Positions 14,481 to 22,448 of a stretch of 23,068 bases of DNA are shown here, one piece after another. A model generated the notes under the pieces. The model was not told where the DNA came from. It did no database searches and saw only the letters and a list, made by a program, of their open reading frames with translations. The stretch is from Gemmatimonadota bacterium. Its GTDB lineage: Bacteria; Gemmatimonadota; Gemmatimonadetes; Palauibacterales; Palauibacteraceae. Each line of letters begins with the position of its first letter. The stretch's first letter is position 1. A program made the position numbers and the translations under genes. The stretch lies in the NCBI GenBank assembly GCA_030598525.1, contig JAUVPT010000003.1:1-23068 (forward strand), in the 5' to 3' direction.

Positions 14481-14544
14481 ACCGAACCAGGTTACGCTCG
14501 TTCCCGGGCGCTTCCGCGAGCGAGCAGGACGCGACGGCGACCCC

Positions 14545-15198
14545 ATGCCCATAGTCACGGCCCTCGAACCGGCCCCCGGACGTCTCGGGGGCTTTCTTCT
14601 GGAAGTGGACGATCTCGTCCGATTCAGGGTCTCGGAAGACCTCTGCCAGCGTGGGGGTCTGCATGTCGGAGCCCGACTCTCGGCCGCGGAGCTCGAAGTA
14701 CTCGGCCAGGAGGCAGGCGACTCCGAAGCCATGAATCGGGCGGTCCACTACCTGTCATACCGACCCCGCACGTGTCGCGAGGTCAGCCGCTACCTGGGAA
14801 AGCACGGGCTGTCACGGCACGCTGACGCAGCGATCGAGCGGTGTATCGAGCTAGGCTACCTCAACGACGAGGTGTATGCCCGGGCCTTGGTCCGTGAGCG
14901 GATTCGTCTCAAGCCGAGGGGGAAGCCACGCCTGGTCTCAGAACTGCTGGGGCGTGGAGTCGACCGAGACACCGCCGAACGGGCCGTGGAGACGGCGCTG
15001 GATGAAGAGGGGGTCACCGAGGCGGCTCTCCTTCGGGAGGTGGCGCTTCGCCGGGCCCGCTCCCTGAAGGGCCTGGACCCCCCCGTGGCCCGTCGCCGGC
15101 TCTCGGCTTTCCTTGGTCGACGTGGCTTCCGGACCAGCGCGATTCGCCAGGTAGTCAGCGAGCTGCTGCCGGACGAGCCGGACGGCGGACTCGGTTGA
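14545..15198 (+). CDS. recX: Regulatory protein RecX
   Basis: A 217-residue RecX. Residues 1-60 form an N-terminal region (GGFLLEVDDLVRFRVSED) common in longer RecX proteins. Then three-helix repeats follow: AVHYLSYRPRTCREVSRYL (66-84), IERCIELGYLNDEVYARALV and KPRGKPRLVSELLGRGV, ending with FLGRRGFRTSAIRQVVSEL. RecX binds the RecA filament groove and limits recombination and filament growth. The gene lies directly downstream of recA and is probably transcribed from the recA promoter. After it 139 bp separate it from alaS, where I see no clear terminator or strong promoter. Confidence 0.9.
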   Translation: MPIVTALEPAPGRLGGFLLEVDDLVRFRVSEDLCQRGGLHVGARLSAAELEVLGQEAGDSEAMNRAVHYLSYRPRTCREVSRYLGKHGLSRHADAAIERCIELGYLNDEVYARALVRERIRLKPRGKPRLVSELLGRGVDRDTAERAVETALDEEGVTEAALLREVALRRARSLKGLDPPVARRRLSAFLGRRGFRTSAIRQVVSELLPDEPDGGLG

Positions 15199-15337
15199 GA
15201 GCGAACTTCCTTACCCGAGCTGGCCACCTCTCTCGTCCCACCGATTGTAAGCGCGTCGGCCGTTCGGCATATTACCGGGATATCTCCGATCCCGACGAGG
15301 GCATCGACGCACCATCCACCGATACGACCGGTACGGT

Positions 15338-18001
15338 ATGAAGGCCAGCGATACTCGCTCCAGTTTCATTCGGTACTTCGAACGGCACGGCCACCTGCAT
15401 ATGCCCAGCAGCTCGCTGGTGCCCGAGGGCGATCCGACCTTGCTCTTCGTGAACGCGGGGATGGTGCCGTTCAAGCGCGTGTTCATCGGCGAGGCGGAGC
15501 GTCCGGCGCCGCGGGCCGTCACCTCGCAGAAGTGTCTGCGCGTCAGCGGAAAGCACAACGACCTCGAGGAAGTGGGACGCACCGCAAGGCACCACACCTT
15601 TTTCGAGATGCTCGGGAACTTCTCGTTTGGTGATTACTTCAAGCGCGACGCGATAGCATTCGCCTGGGAGTTCGTGACCTCGGAGCTCGGCCTCGAGCCC
15701 GGCAGGTTGTGGGCCACCGTCCACTACACGGATGACGAAGCCGCCTCGCTGTGGCCGAAGCTCACGGGCATTCCGGCTGAGCGGGTCCTCCGGCTGGGTG
15801 ACAAGGACAACTTCTGGCAAATGGGTGAGACCGGACCCTGCGGACCCTGCTCGGAGATCCACTACGACCTGCGGCCTTCGGGGGCCACAAGCGACCTCAC
15901 TCCCGAGCAGTTCAATGCGCTGGGCGAGGCCGACGAGTTCATGGAAATCTGGAACCTGGTCTTCATGCAATTCGACAGGTCCGCCGATGGTGATTCCCCT
16001 CTGCCCGCGCCGTCCATCGATACCGGTGCGGGGCTGGAGCGAATCGCGGCGATCATGCAGGGAACGCGGACGAATTACCACACCGATCTGTTCCTTCCGA
16101 TCATCGCGGAGGCGGAAGAGGTCATAGGCCGACGCTACTCCCTCGAGCCGGCGGATTGGGAGGAGGGCCTCCCATTTCGGGTGCTGGCCGATCACGCTCG
16201 CGCCGTGGCGTTCATGCTGGCCGACGGGGTGTTTCCCTCGAATGAGGGGAGAGGCTACGTGCTCCGCCGGGTATTGCGGCGAGCGGGCCGCTACGCCTGG
16301 CTACTGGGGCGTCGGGAGCCGACGCTCGATCGCCTCGTGAGTGTGGTAGCGGACCTGATGTCGGACACGTACCCCGAGCTCGCCCACCGTCGGGAGCATC
16401 TCGTCCGCACGACGCGCTCAGAGGAAGAACGATTTCTGGCCACTATCGATGCCGGCATGGGCAGATTCGAGGAGTTGGCCCCTCCGACGGGGCAGGGCAC
16501 GATTCCGGGAACCGAGGTGTTCCGCCTCTACGATACCTTCGGGTTCCCCCTGGATCTGACCCAGTTGATGGCGGCCGAGCGAGGGTACGAGGTCGACGTC
16601 GACGGGTTCGATAGCGCCCTCGAAGAGCAGCGCCAGCGATCCCGGGAGGACCGCCTTGTGGGCGGGACGGCCGACGAGCTGAGCGAGGAGCTCGTGGCTG
16701 CGGCGAGGGCAGTCACGGCGGAGGGCGAACAGACGTTTGTGGGCTACGATCAAGTGCAGGTCGAATCGATGGTGCTCACCAGCGAGCCGCTCGGTTCGGC
16801 GCACGCTTTGATTCTCGAAACCAATCCGTTCTACTCGGAAGCCGGTGGCCAGGTCAGCGATCGGGGGACCGTGAGTCGCGACGGCTGGAAGATGGTCGTG
16901 GACTCCGTGGTTCAAAACGATCGCGGCCAGACGGTGGTGGTCGGTGAAGTGGTGGAAGGTCCGGGAGTTGCTGCGCCAGATACGGTTGTGGCTACCCTGG
17001 ACGAGGCTTCCCGGCGGGATACGGAGCGAAACCACACCGCGACACACCTCTTGCACGCAGCTTTGCGCGCGGAGCTGGGCGACCACGTTCAGCAGGCCGG
17101 ATCGCTGGTCGCACCGGATCGCCTGCGATTCGATTTCAGCCATACGGGCCCGTTGACCGTGTCCGAGAGGCAGGCCATTGAGGAGGCGGTGAATCGTTGG
17201 GTGTGGGACAACGTCCCGCTCGCGATCGAAGAGCGCGACTACCGGGAGGCGTTGGACTCCGGCGCCATGGCCCTTTTTGGAGAGAAGTACGGCGATCAGG
17301 TCAGGGTCGTGAGCGTTCCGGGTGTCAGCCTGGAGCTCTGTGGAGGCTGTCATGTCCGGAGCACCGGGCAGATCGGGCTGTTCCAGATCACCTCAGAGAC
17401 GGGGGTCGCAGCCGGGATCCGTCGAATCGAGGCGGTGACCGGGCCACGCGCGTACACCAGGGTACGGGAAACGGAAGACCTGATAGGCGGACTGGCGGCG
17501 CTCCTGAGGGTACCCCCGACCGAGTTGCCCCGCCGTTTCGAGGCCCTTCTCGCGGAGAAAGCGGTTCTCGAAACACGTTTGGAAGAGCAGCATGGCAGGG
17601 ACGCTGCGGATATCGTCGGCACCGTGGTGGACGACGCGGTTGTCCTCGCCGGCGGAGGAAGGCTGGCGAGCGGGACGGTCGAGTTGCCATCCGGGTCCGA
17701 CGTGGGTGCATTCGGCGACCTGTTGCGAGACAGGATCGGTTCAGGGGCGGCGATCGTTCACGTGAGCACCGGAGATGACGAGAAAGGCGCGTTCGTCGCC
17801 GTAGTTACGGATGACTGGATCGGTCGCGGCCTGAAGGCGGGCGACCTGGTGGGCGCGGCGAGTCGAGTCACGGGCTCGGGAGGGGGCGGGCGGCCGCACC
17901 TGGCCCGAGGGGGAGTCGGCGACGCTTCCCGGGTCGATGATGCGATTGCCGCTGCGGTACGAGTGGCACTGGACATTGGCGACGCAGCGGAAGGCTCATG
18001 A
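15338..18001 (+). CDS. alaS: Alanine--tRNA ligase
   Basis: A full-length 887-residue AlaRS. The class II catalytic core starts at RSSFIRYFERHGH and includes LVPEGDPTLLFVNAGMVPFK, KCLRVSGKHNDLEEVGRTARHHTFFEMLGNFSFGDYFK and GPCGPCSEIHYD. The editing domain shows HTATHLLH (about 566-573) and CGGCH (668-672), the zinc/editing HxxxH and CxxxH elements, which hydrolyse Ser- and Gly-tRNA(Ala). The C-Ala domain ends with the Gly-rich SGGGGRPHLARGG. It charges tRNA(Ala) using the G3-U70 pair. No strong ribosome site precedes ATG 15338, but the N terminus fits the family. Its stop overlaps the next start (ATGA). Order recA-recX-alaS is common in bacteria. Confidence 0.97.
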   Translation: MKASDTRSSFIRYFERHGHLHMPSSSLVPEGDPTLLFVNAGMVPFKRVFIGEAERPAPRAVTSQKCLRVSGKHNDLEEVGRTARHHTFFEMLGNFSFGDYFKRDAIAFAWEFVTSELGLEPGRLWATVHYTDDEAASLWPKLTGIPAERVLRLGDKDNFWQMGETGPCGPCSEIHYDLRPSGATSDLTPEQFNALGEADEFMEIWNLVFMQFDRSADGDSPLPAPSIDTGAGLERIAAIMQGTRTNYHTDLFLPIIAEAEEVIGRRYSLEPADWEEGLPFRVLADHARAVAFMLADGVFPSNEGRGYVLRRVLRRAGRYAWLLGRREPTLDRLVSVVADLMSDTYPELAHRREHLVRTTRSEEERFLATIDAGMGRFEELAPPTGQGTIPGTEVFRLYDTFGFPLDLTQLMAAERGYEVDVDGFDSALEEQRQRSREDRLVGGTADELSEELVAAARAVTAEGEQTFVGYDQVQVESMVLTSEPLGSAHALILETNPFYSEAGGQVSDRGTVSRDGWKMVVDSVVQNDRGQTVVVGEVVEGPGVAAPDTVVATLDEASRRDTERNHTATHLLHAALRAELGDHVQQAGSLVAPDRLRFDFSHTGPLTVSERQAIEEAVNRWVWDNVPLAIEERDYREALDSGAMALFGEKYGDQVRVVSVPGVSLELCGGCHVRSTGQIGLFQITSETGVAAGIRRIEAVTGPRAYTRVRETEDLIGGLAALLRVPPTELPRRFEALLAEKAVLETRLEEQHGRDAADIVGTVVDDAVVLAGGGRLASGTVELPSGSDVGAFGDLLRDRIGSGAAIVHVSTGDDEKGAFVAVVTDDWIGRGLKAGDLVGAASRVTGSGGGGRPHLARGGVGDASRVDDAIAAAVRVALDIGDAAEGS

Positions 18002-18363
18002 CCGGGAATCCGACCCAAGGGTGGCTCCAACTGCGGTTGGCGGATGCTCCAGCGGAGCTTGCGGCCGCCATCGTCAGGCTCATCGAGACTACGCCGGGCC
18101 TCGATCTCTCGAATCCGGTCGCTGCCCTGGCGGCTGCGGGGCTCGCCGGCCTCGAGCAGGTGGCCGACGGAACGGGGGAGCGAAGCGAGGCGCTCCGCTT
18201 GCTCGCCGCGGATGCGGCGCTGACCTACGCCTTCGAAGCGGCGGCCGAGGCCGGCCGATCGGCGGAGTTGGCCGCGCAGGTGGGCCTGGACGGCGAGCTG
18301 GGCAGGCGACTGTCACGGGAAGCACGCGCTCAGGACCATTCGCGGCTGGCGGAGGGATCTTGA
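17998..18363 (+). CDS. Hypothetical protein, 121 aa, Ala-rich helical
   Basis: I do not recognise this family. It is a small, Ala/Leu/Glu-rich protein, predicted almost wholly helical, without signal peptide, membrane helix or Cys motif. Segments such as AELAAAIVRLIETTPGL, NPVAALAAAGLAGLEQVADG and AAEAGRSAELAAQVGLDGEL look like packed amphipathic helices. Its start overlaps the alaS stop by 4 bp and its stop overlaps the start of the phosphatase, so it is firmly embedded in a translationally coupled row, which argues that it is real. A partner of alaS or of the phosphatase is possible; nothing in the sequence decides. Confidence 0.7.
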   Translation: MTGNPTQGWLQLRLADAPAELAAAIVRLIETTPGLDLSNPVAALAAAGLAGLEQVADGTGERSEALRLLAADAALTYAFEAAAEAGRSAELAAQVGLDGELGRRLSREARAQDHSRLAEGS

Positions 18364-19157
18364 GCGTACCGCCGCTCGTGGATCTCCACTGCCACTTCGT
18401 GCCCGGCGTCGACGATGGGGCAAGGGACGTGGACGAGGCGATCGCTCAGCTTACCGAGTACGATCGCCTGGACATCCGAACTGTGGTGACCACGCCGCAC
18501 CTGGCGGCGAGCGCCGCGCACGGGCAATGGCGGGACGACATCGAAGTGGCGTTCGCCGAGCTTTCCAGGGCGGCCTCGCGGGCATGTCCGGGCATCAATC
18601 TGGGCCTCTCGTTCGAGTTCAGACTCGACGACCCAGACGCTGACCTGAGCGACAGGAGCATCGGACTGGGCGACGGGGGTCGGCTGCTGGTGGAGTTTCC
18701 GATGCTCGCCATTCCGGCCTACCCGGACCGGATGCTGGAGATTGTTCTCGCAGCCGACTGGGTGCCGGTCCTGGCGCATCCGGAACGCTACTCGGGAGTG
18801 GAGCGAGCGTACGGCTGGATCGCCCGGTGGCGGGAAATGGGCGCCCTGATGTGTCTCAACTCGGGCAGTCTGTGGGGTGAGCATGGTGGGGAAGCACAAC
18901 GGGTCGCGCGCCGGATGCTCGCAGACAGTTCGGTGGACCTGATCGCGTCCGACAATCACGCCCGGCCCCACAGGGCCGCGACCGTCCGCCAGGCGTGGGA
19001 CTACCTGACCGAGTCGGGTTGTGAAGAGCAGGCGACCCTGCTGACGGCGGTGAACCCGGCGGCGGTGCTCGCTGGGGAGCGGCTTACGGCGGTTCCCCCG
19101 TGCGAGCCTCGTTCCGGCTGGGTGGATCGACTACGGCGAGCGTTTACCGGAGGTTGA
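18360..19157 (+). CDS. PHP-domain tyrosine-protein phosphatase, CpsB/YwqE-like
   Basis: A 265-residue PHP-fold metal-dependent hydrolase. DLHCHFVPGVDDGARD (8-23) gives the HxH pair (10, 12) and the DDG that typify CpsB/CapC/YwqE phosphatases, followed by VVTTPHL, LVEFPM, PVLAHPERYSGV, NSGSLWGEHG and LIASDNHARPHR, which supply the other metal ligands. In Gram-positive bacteria such enzymes dephosphorylate the capsule-controlling BY-kinase; diderm homologues sit near exopolysaccharide genes. The start is TTG at 18360, with GGAGG at 18351-18355, overlapping the previous stop. The next gene, gmhA, also concerns envelope sugars. No BY-kinase is visible in the window, so the substrate is unknown. 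Confidence 0.85.
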   Translation: MSVPPLVDLHCHFVPGVDDGARDVDEAIAQLTEYDRLDIRTVVTTPHLAASAAHGQWRDDIEVAFAELSRAASRACPGINLGLSFEFRLDDPDADLSDRSIGLGDGGRLLVEFPMLAIPAYPDRMLEIVLAADWVPVLAHPERYSGVERAYGWIARWREMGALMCLNSGSLWGEHGGEAQRVARRMLADSSVDLIASDNHARPHRAATVRQAWDYLTESGCEEQATLLTAVNPAAVLAGERLTAVPPCEPRSGWVDRLRRAFTGG

Positions 19158-19158
19158 T

Positions 19159-19752
19159 GTGAGCAAGGATTCCGCGGATGCCGTCCGGCGTCACCTTCAG
19201 AACCTGGCCAGAAGCGCCGAGTCGGCGGCCGACCTTGTCGGCGACCAGGCCGCCCGGTACGCCGAACTCGTGCGCGAGACACTACTGGGCGGGGGAAAAC
19301 TGATGTACGCCGGGAACGGTGGGAGCGCGGCGGCGGCTGAGCACGTCGCCACGGAGTACGTGGTTCGCCTCAGGAGGAAGCGGCGCGCCCTCCCGGCGAT
19401 CGCCCTGACGGCCAGTACGTCCACCCTGAGCGCGGCAGCGAATGATTTCGGGTATCACAGGGTGTTTGCCCGCCTGGTAGAGGCACACGCGCGGGCGGGA
19501 GACCTCCTTGTACTTCACTCGACGAGCGGGAATTCCCCCAACCTTCTCGAGGCGGTCGAAGTCGCCTCGCGAATGGGTGTAACGACGGTGGCCCTGCTCG
19601 ATCGAAAGGGAGGCCGACTGGCGCCCCTCGTCGACCTGGCGATCCGGGTGCCCGCTGACGGTTCGGCGAACGTCCAGGAATTGCAACTGGCGATTGAGCA
19701 CGCGGTGGCTGACCTGGTCGACGAGTGGTTCGCACGGGATCCGGAGGAGTGA
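19159..19752 (+). CDS. gmhA: Phosphoheptose isomerase-like SIS protein (GmhA)
   Basis: A 197-residue SIS-domain protein. LMYAGNGGSAAAAEHVATEYVVR (48-70), ALTASTSTLSAAANDFGYHRVFARLV, HSTSGNSPNLLEAVEVA and QELQLAIEHAVADLVDEWF match GmhA, which converts sedoheptulose-7-phosphate to D-glycero-D-manno-heptose-7-phosphate, the first step of ADP-heptose synthesis for LPS core or glycoproteins. The GTG start at 19159 has GGAGG 5 nt upstream and is 1 bp past the previous stop. No hldE, gmhB or hldD is visible, so the heptose pathway is inferred; DiaA-like (DnaA-binding) relatives share this fold and should be kept in mind. Its stop overlaps the cca start by 4 bp (GTGA). Confidence 0.85.
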   Translation: MSKDSADAVRRHLQNLARSAESAADLVGDQAARYAELVRETLLGGGKLMYAGNGGSAAAAEHVATEYVVRLRRKRRALPAIALTASTSTLSAAANDFGYHRVFARLVEAHARAGDLLVLHSTSGNSPNLLEAVEVASRMGVTTVALLDRKGGRLAPLVDLAIRVPADGSANVQELQLAIEHAVADLVDEWFARDPEE

Positions 19753-21062
19753 TCGACCGGCCGGTCTTCCATCCGCCAGCCGCTCTCTTGCAGATCGCCG
19801 AGCGGCTCGAAGGCGCCGGATGCCAGGCGTGGGCCGTGGGCGGAGCCATCCGCGACGCCATCCTCGGACTTCCGCGGGCCGATTGGGATCTGGCCACCGA
19901 CGCGCGCCCCGAAGAAGTGCGCCAGTTGTTCCGGAGGACCGTCCCGCTGGGGCTGGATCACGGAACGGTCGGAGTTCCAGGGGAAGACGGCTCGATGTAC
20001 GAGGTGACCACCTTCCGCCTGGACGTCGAGACGGATGGCCGTCACGCAGTAGTCGAATTCGCCACGGATATCGAGGACGATCTGGCGCGCCGTGACTTCA
20101 CGATCAACGCGATCGCGTGGCGACCGACTACGGAAGACCTCCGGGATCCGTACCAGGGTATCGAGGACCTGAAGGCCGGCGTACTGCGGGCTGTCGGAGA
20201 GCCGGCCGGCCGTTTCGAAGAGGATTACCTGCGTGTCCTGCGTGCCTTCCGCTTCGCCGGGGCTTACGACCTGACGATCGAGCCGGAGACCGAGTCCGCG
20301 CTGCGGTCGGCGGTGGCCCACCTGGGCCGTCTCTCGGCCGAAAGGGTGCGAGAGGAGCTGTTGAAGGTGCTGTCCGCGGAGGCGCCTTCGCGGTCACTTC
20401 AGATGTACGCTGACTACGGTGCGCTCGACGGGTGGTACCAGGAGATTGCCGCGGCGGCGTCCGGGCACGGCTGGGATCAGGCGCTTGGGGCGATCGATGC
20501 ACTGAATTCGCGCCGGAAGTTTCTTCGCGTCGTGCGGGTGTTGCTCTGCGCGGGTGGAGACGAGGAGGAGGAGTTGGCGGAAAGGGCCGAGACCCTGCTG
20601 CGGCGGCTCAAGTTCTCGAACCTGGATATCCGGCGTGGCACGCACCTCGTCACCCACTACAGGCCGCTCGTGCACCCGGCGGACGGATCCGCCAGCATTC
20701 GCGAGTGGCTGCACACGGTGGGAACGGATTTCTCCCGAGACCTGTTTCGGCTTCACTTCGCGGCGGCGCGGGCCGCGGGGTCGGATGATAGCCAGCGGGC
20801 GCTGGTGTACACGTGGCGGAGGGTGCACGAGGAGCTCGTGGAAGGTTCACCCGTTTCGGTCGCCCAATTGGCTGTGGATGGGACCGACCTGCTCGCACAG
20901 GGGCTCCCCAAGGGACCCCTCGTCGGATTGATGCTGGATGAGCTGCTCGCCCAGGTGATCGACGCGCCGGAGCGGAACGAGCGAGAGGTGCTTCTGGAAA
21001 GCGTCCGGGAGCTCATCGAGCTGGGAGGACTCGACGGCCTGGATGGGGGCCCGGAGGAATGA
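19749..21062 (+). CDS. cca: CCA tRNA nucleotidyltransferase / poly(A) polymerase family (class II)
   Basis: A 437-residue class II nucleotidyltransferase. From GTG 19749: WAVGGAIRDAILGLPRADWDLATDARPEEV (28-57), holding the GG-x-x-R-D phosphate loop and the catalytic DxD (45-47), DHGTVGVP, RRDFTINAIAW, the base-selecting DPYQGIEDLKAG and RVLRAFRFAGAYDLTIEPET, then a long helical body. It adds or repairs the 3' CCA of tRNAs without a template; poly(A) polymerase I relatives look alike, but the size and context with alaS favour tRNA. Start choice: GTG 19749 gives a 4-bp GTGA overlap with gmhA; another GTG (19725) lies further upstream without a ribosome site. Next, rarA overlaps its stop by 4 bp (ATGA). 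Confidence 0.9.
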   Translation: MIDRPVFHPPAALLQIAERLEGAGCQAWAVGGAIRDAILGLPRADWDLATDARPEEVRQLFRRTVPLGLDHGTVGVPGEDGSMYEVTTFRLDVETDGRHAVVEFATDIEDDLARRDFTINAIAWRPTTEDLRDPYQGIEDLKAGVLRAVGEPAGRFEEDYLRVLRAFRFAGAYDLTIEPETESALRSAVAHLGRLSAERVREELLKVLSAEAPSRSLQMYADYGALDGWYQEIAAAASGHGWDQALGAIDALNSRRKFLRVVRVLLCAGGDEEEELAERAETLLRRLKFSNLDIRRGTHLVTHYRPLVHPADGSASIREWLHTVGTDFSRDLFRLHFAAARAAGSDDSQRALVYTWRRVHEELVEGSPVSVAQLAVDGTDLLAQGLPKGPLVGLMLDELLAQVIDAPERNEREVLLESVRELIELGGLDGLDGGPEE

Positions 21063-22447
21063 CGAGGGAGCCGGATCTGTTCGGTCCCGATGTGGGAAGA
21101 CCGGCTCGCGACGCCCTATCGGCGGACAGTGGAGCCCCGTTGGCGGCGCGCATGCGCCCACGGTCGATCGACGAGTTTCTGGGGCAGCCCGCCCTGGTGG
21201 GCGAAGGGGCGGCGCTGCGAGAGTTGATCGAGCGCGACCGCGTTCCCAGCCTGATCCTCTGGGGTCCTCCCGGGTGCGGGAAGACCACCATCGCCGGCAT
21301 CGTCGCGCGTCGCACCGGCGCCTGGTTCGAACCCTTTTCCGCCGTCACGGAGGGGATCGCACGCGTTCGTGAGCTCATTGAGCAGGCGGCCGAGCGGCGG
21401 CGGGCCACCGGACAGGACACGATCCTGTTCGTGGACGAGATCCACCGGTTCAACAAGTCGCAGCAGGACGCCTTTCTCCCCCACGTCGAGGCCGGCACCA
21501 TTACGCTGATCGGGGCCACTACGGAGAATCCGAGCTTCGAGGTCGTGGGGCCCCTGCTCAGTCGCACCCGCGTGTTCGTGCTTGAGCCGCTCGGCCCGGA
21601 TACGGTGGCGGACCTGTCTCGCCGCGCGCTGTCGGATCGTGAGAGAGGCCTCGGAGAGCGGGCTCTGGAGATCGAAGATGAAGCGCTTGGGCGGTTGGCG
21701 GATTCTGCTGACGGAGATGCTCGCCGCGCGCTCAATGCCCTGGAGACGGCGGCGCATCTGGTGGACGATGGAGGTACGATCGGCCTCCACCACATCGAGT
21801 CGGCGCTGCAACGGCGATTCGCGCGATACGACAAGTCCGGCGAGGAGCATTACAACCTGATTTCCGCGTTGCACAAGTCGGTGCGTGGCTCGGACGCGGA
21901 TGGCGCGTTGTACTGGCTGGCCCGCATGCTGGACGGTGGAGAGGATCCGATGTACATCGCGCGCCGCCTGGTGCGCATGGCGATAGAGGACATCGGTCTG
22001 GCCGATCCCGCCGCCCTCCAGGTCGCCGTGGCGGCCCGCGACGCGTTTCACTTCCTCGGGTCTCCGGAAGGCGACCTCGCGCTGGCCGAGGCCTGTACCT
22101 ACCTGGCGGCTGCGCCCAAGTCGAATCGCCTGTACAGGGGCTTCGGAGCCGCGATGAAGGCAGCACGTGATACCCCGGCTGAGGGCGTACCTCTCCACAT
22201 CCGCAATGCGCCGACCCGGTTGATGAAGGACCTGGGTTACGGTGCCGGGTATCGGTATGACCCAGACTGGGACGGTGGAGTCGCCGCACAGACCTATCTT
22301 CCCGAATCGCTTGCGGGAAACCGGTTCTACGAGCCGGGGGAAACAGGCATGGAGCCCGATCTTGCGCGGAGACTCGAACGCGCCCGCCTGTTGCGTTCGT
22401 CCGGCGGATTGACCGGCGACGAGGACGCGGGGGGGACCGACGGCTGA
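21059..22447 (+). CDS. rarA: Replication-associated recombination protein A (RarA/MgsA, AAA+ ATPase)
   Basis: A 462-residue AAA+ protein of the RarA/WRNIP1 family. It starts with PLAARMRPRSIDEFLGQ (28-44), Walker A GPPGCGKT (69-76), Walker B FVDEIHRFNKSQQDAFLPHVE (124-144, DEIH), sensor 1 LIGATTENPSFEV and the arginine finger SRTR, then the C-terminal tetramer domain with YNLISALHKSVRGSD and DALYWLARMLDGGEDP-like text, here DGALYWLARMLDGGED. RarA acts at stalled replication forks, interacting with SSB and the clamp loader. Start ATG 21059 overlaps the cca stop. It ends just before hflX with no usable gap. Confidence 0.95.
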   Translation: MTREPDLFGPDVGRPARDALSADSGAPLAARMRPRSIDEFLGQPALVGEGAALRELIERDRVPSLILWGPPGCGKTTIAGIVARRTGAWFEPFSAVTEGIARVRELIEQAAERRRATGQDTILFVDEIHRFNKSQQDAFLPHVEAGTITLIGATTENPSFEVVGPLLSRTRVFVLEPLGPDTVADLSRRALSDRERGLGERALEIEDEALGRLADSADGDARRALNALETAAHLVDDGGTIGLHHIESALQRRFARYDKSGEEHYNLISALHKSVRGSDADGALYWLARMLDGGEDPMYIARRLVRMAIEDIGLADPAALQVAVAARDAFHFLGSPEGDLALAEACTYLAAAPKSNRLYRGFGAAMKAARDTPAEGVPLHIRNAPTRLMKDLGYGAGYRYDPDWDGGVAAQTYLPESLAGNRFYEPGETGMEPDLARRLERARLLRSSGGLTGDEDAGGTDG

Positions 22448-22448
22448 C

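Noticed and set aside
13317..14732. Long minus-strand frame (471 codons) opposite recA and recX
   Set aside because: It is the antisense shadow of well-identified high-GC genes and reads as low-information His/Arg/Asp-rich sequence.
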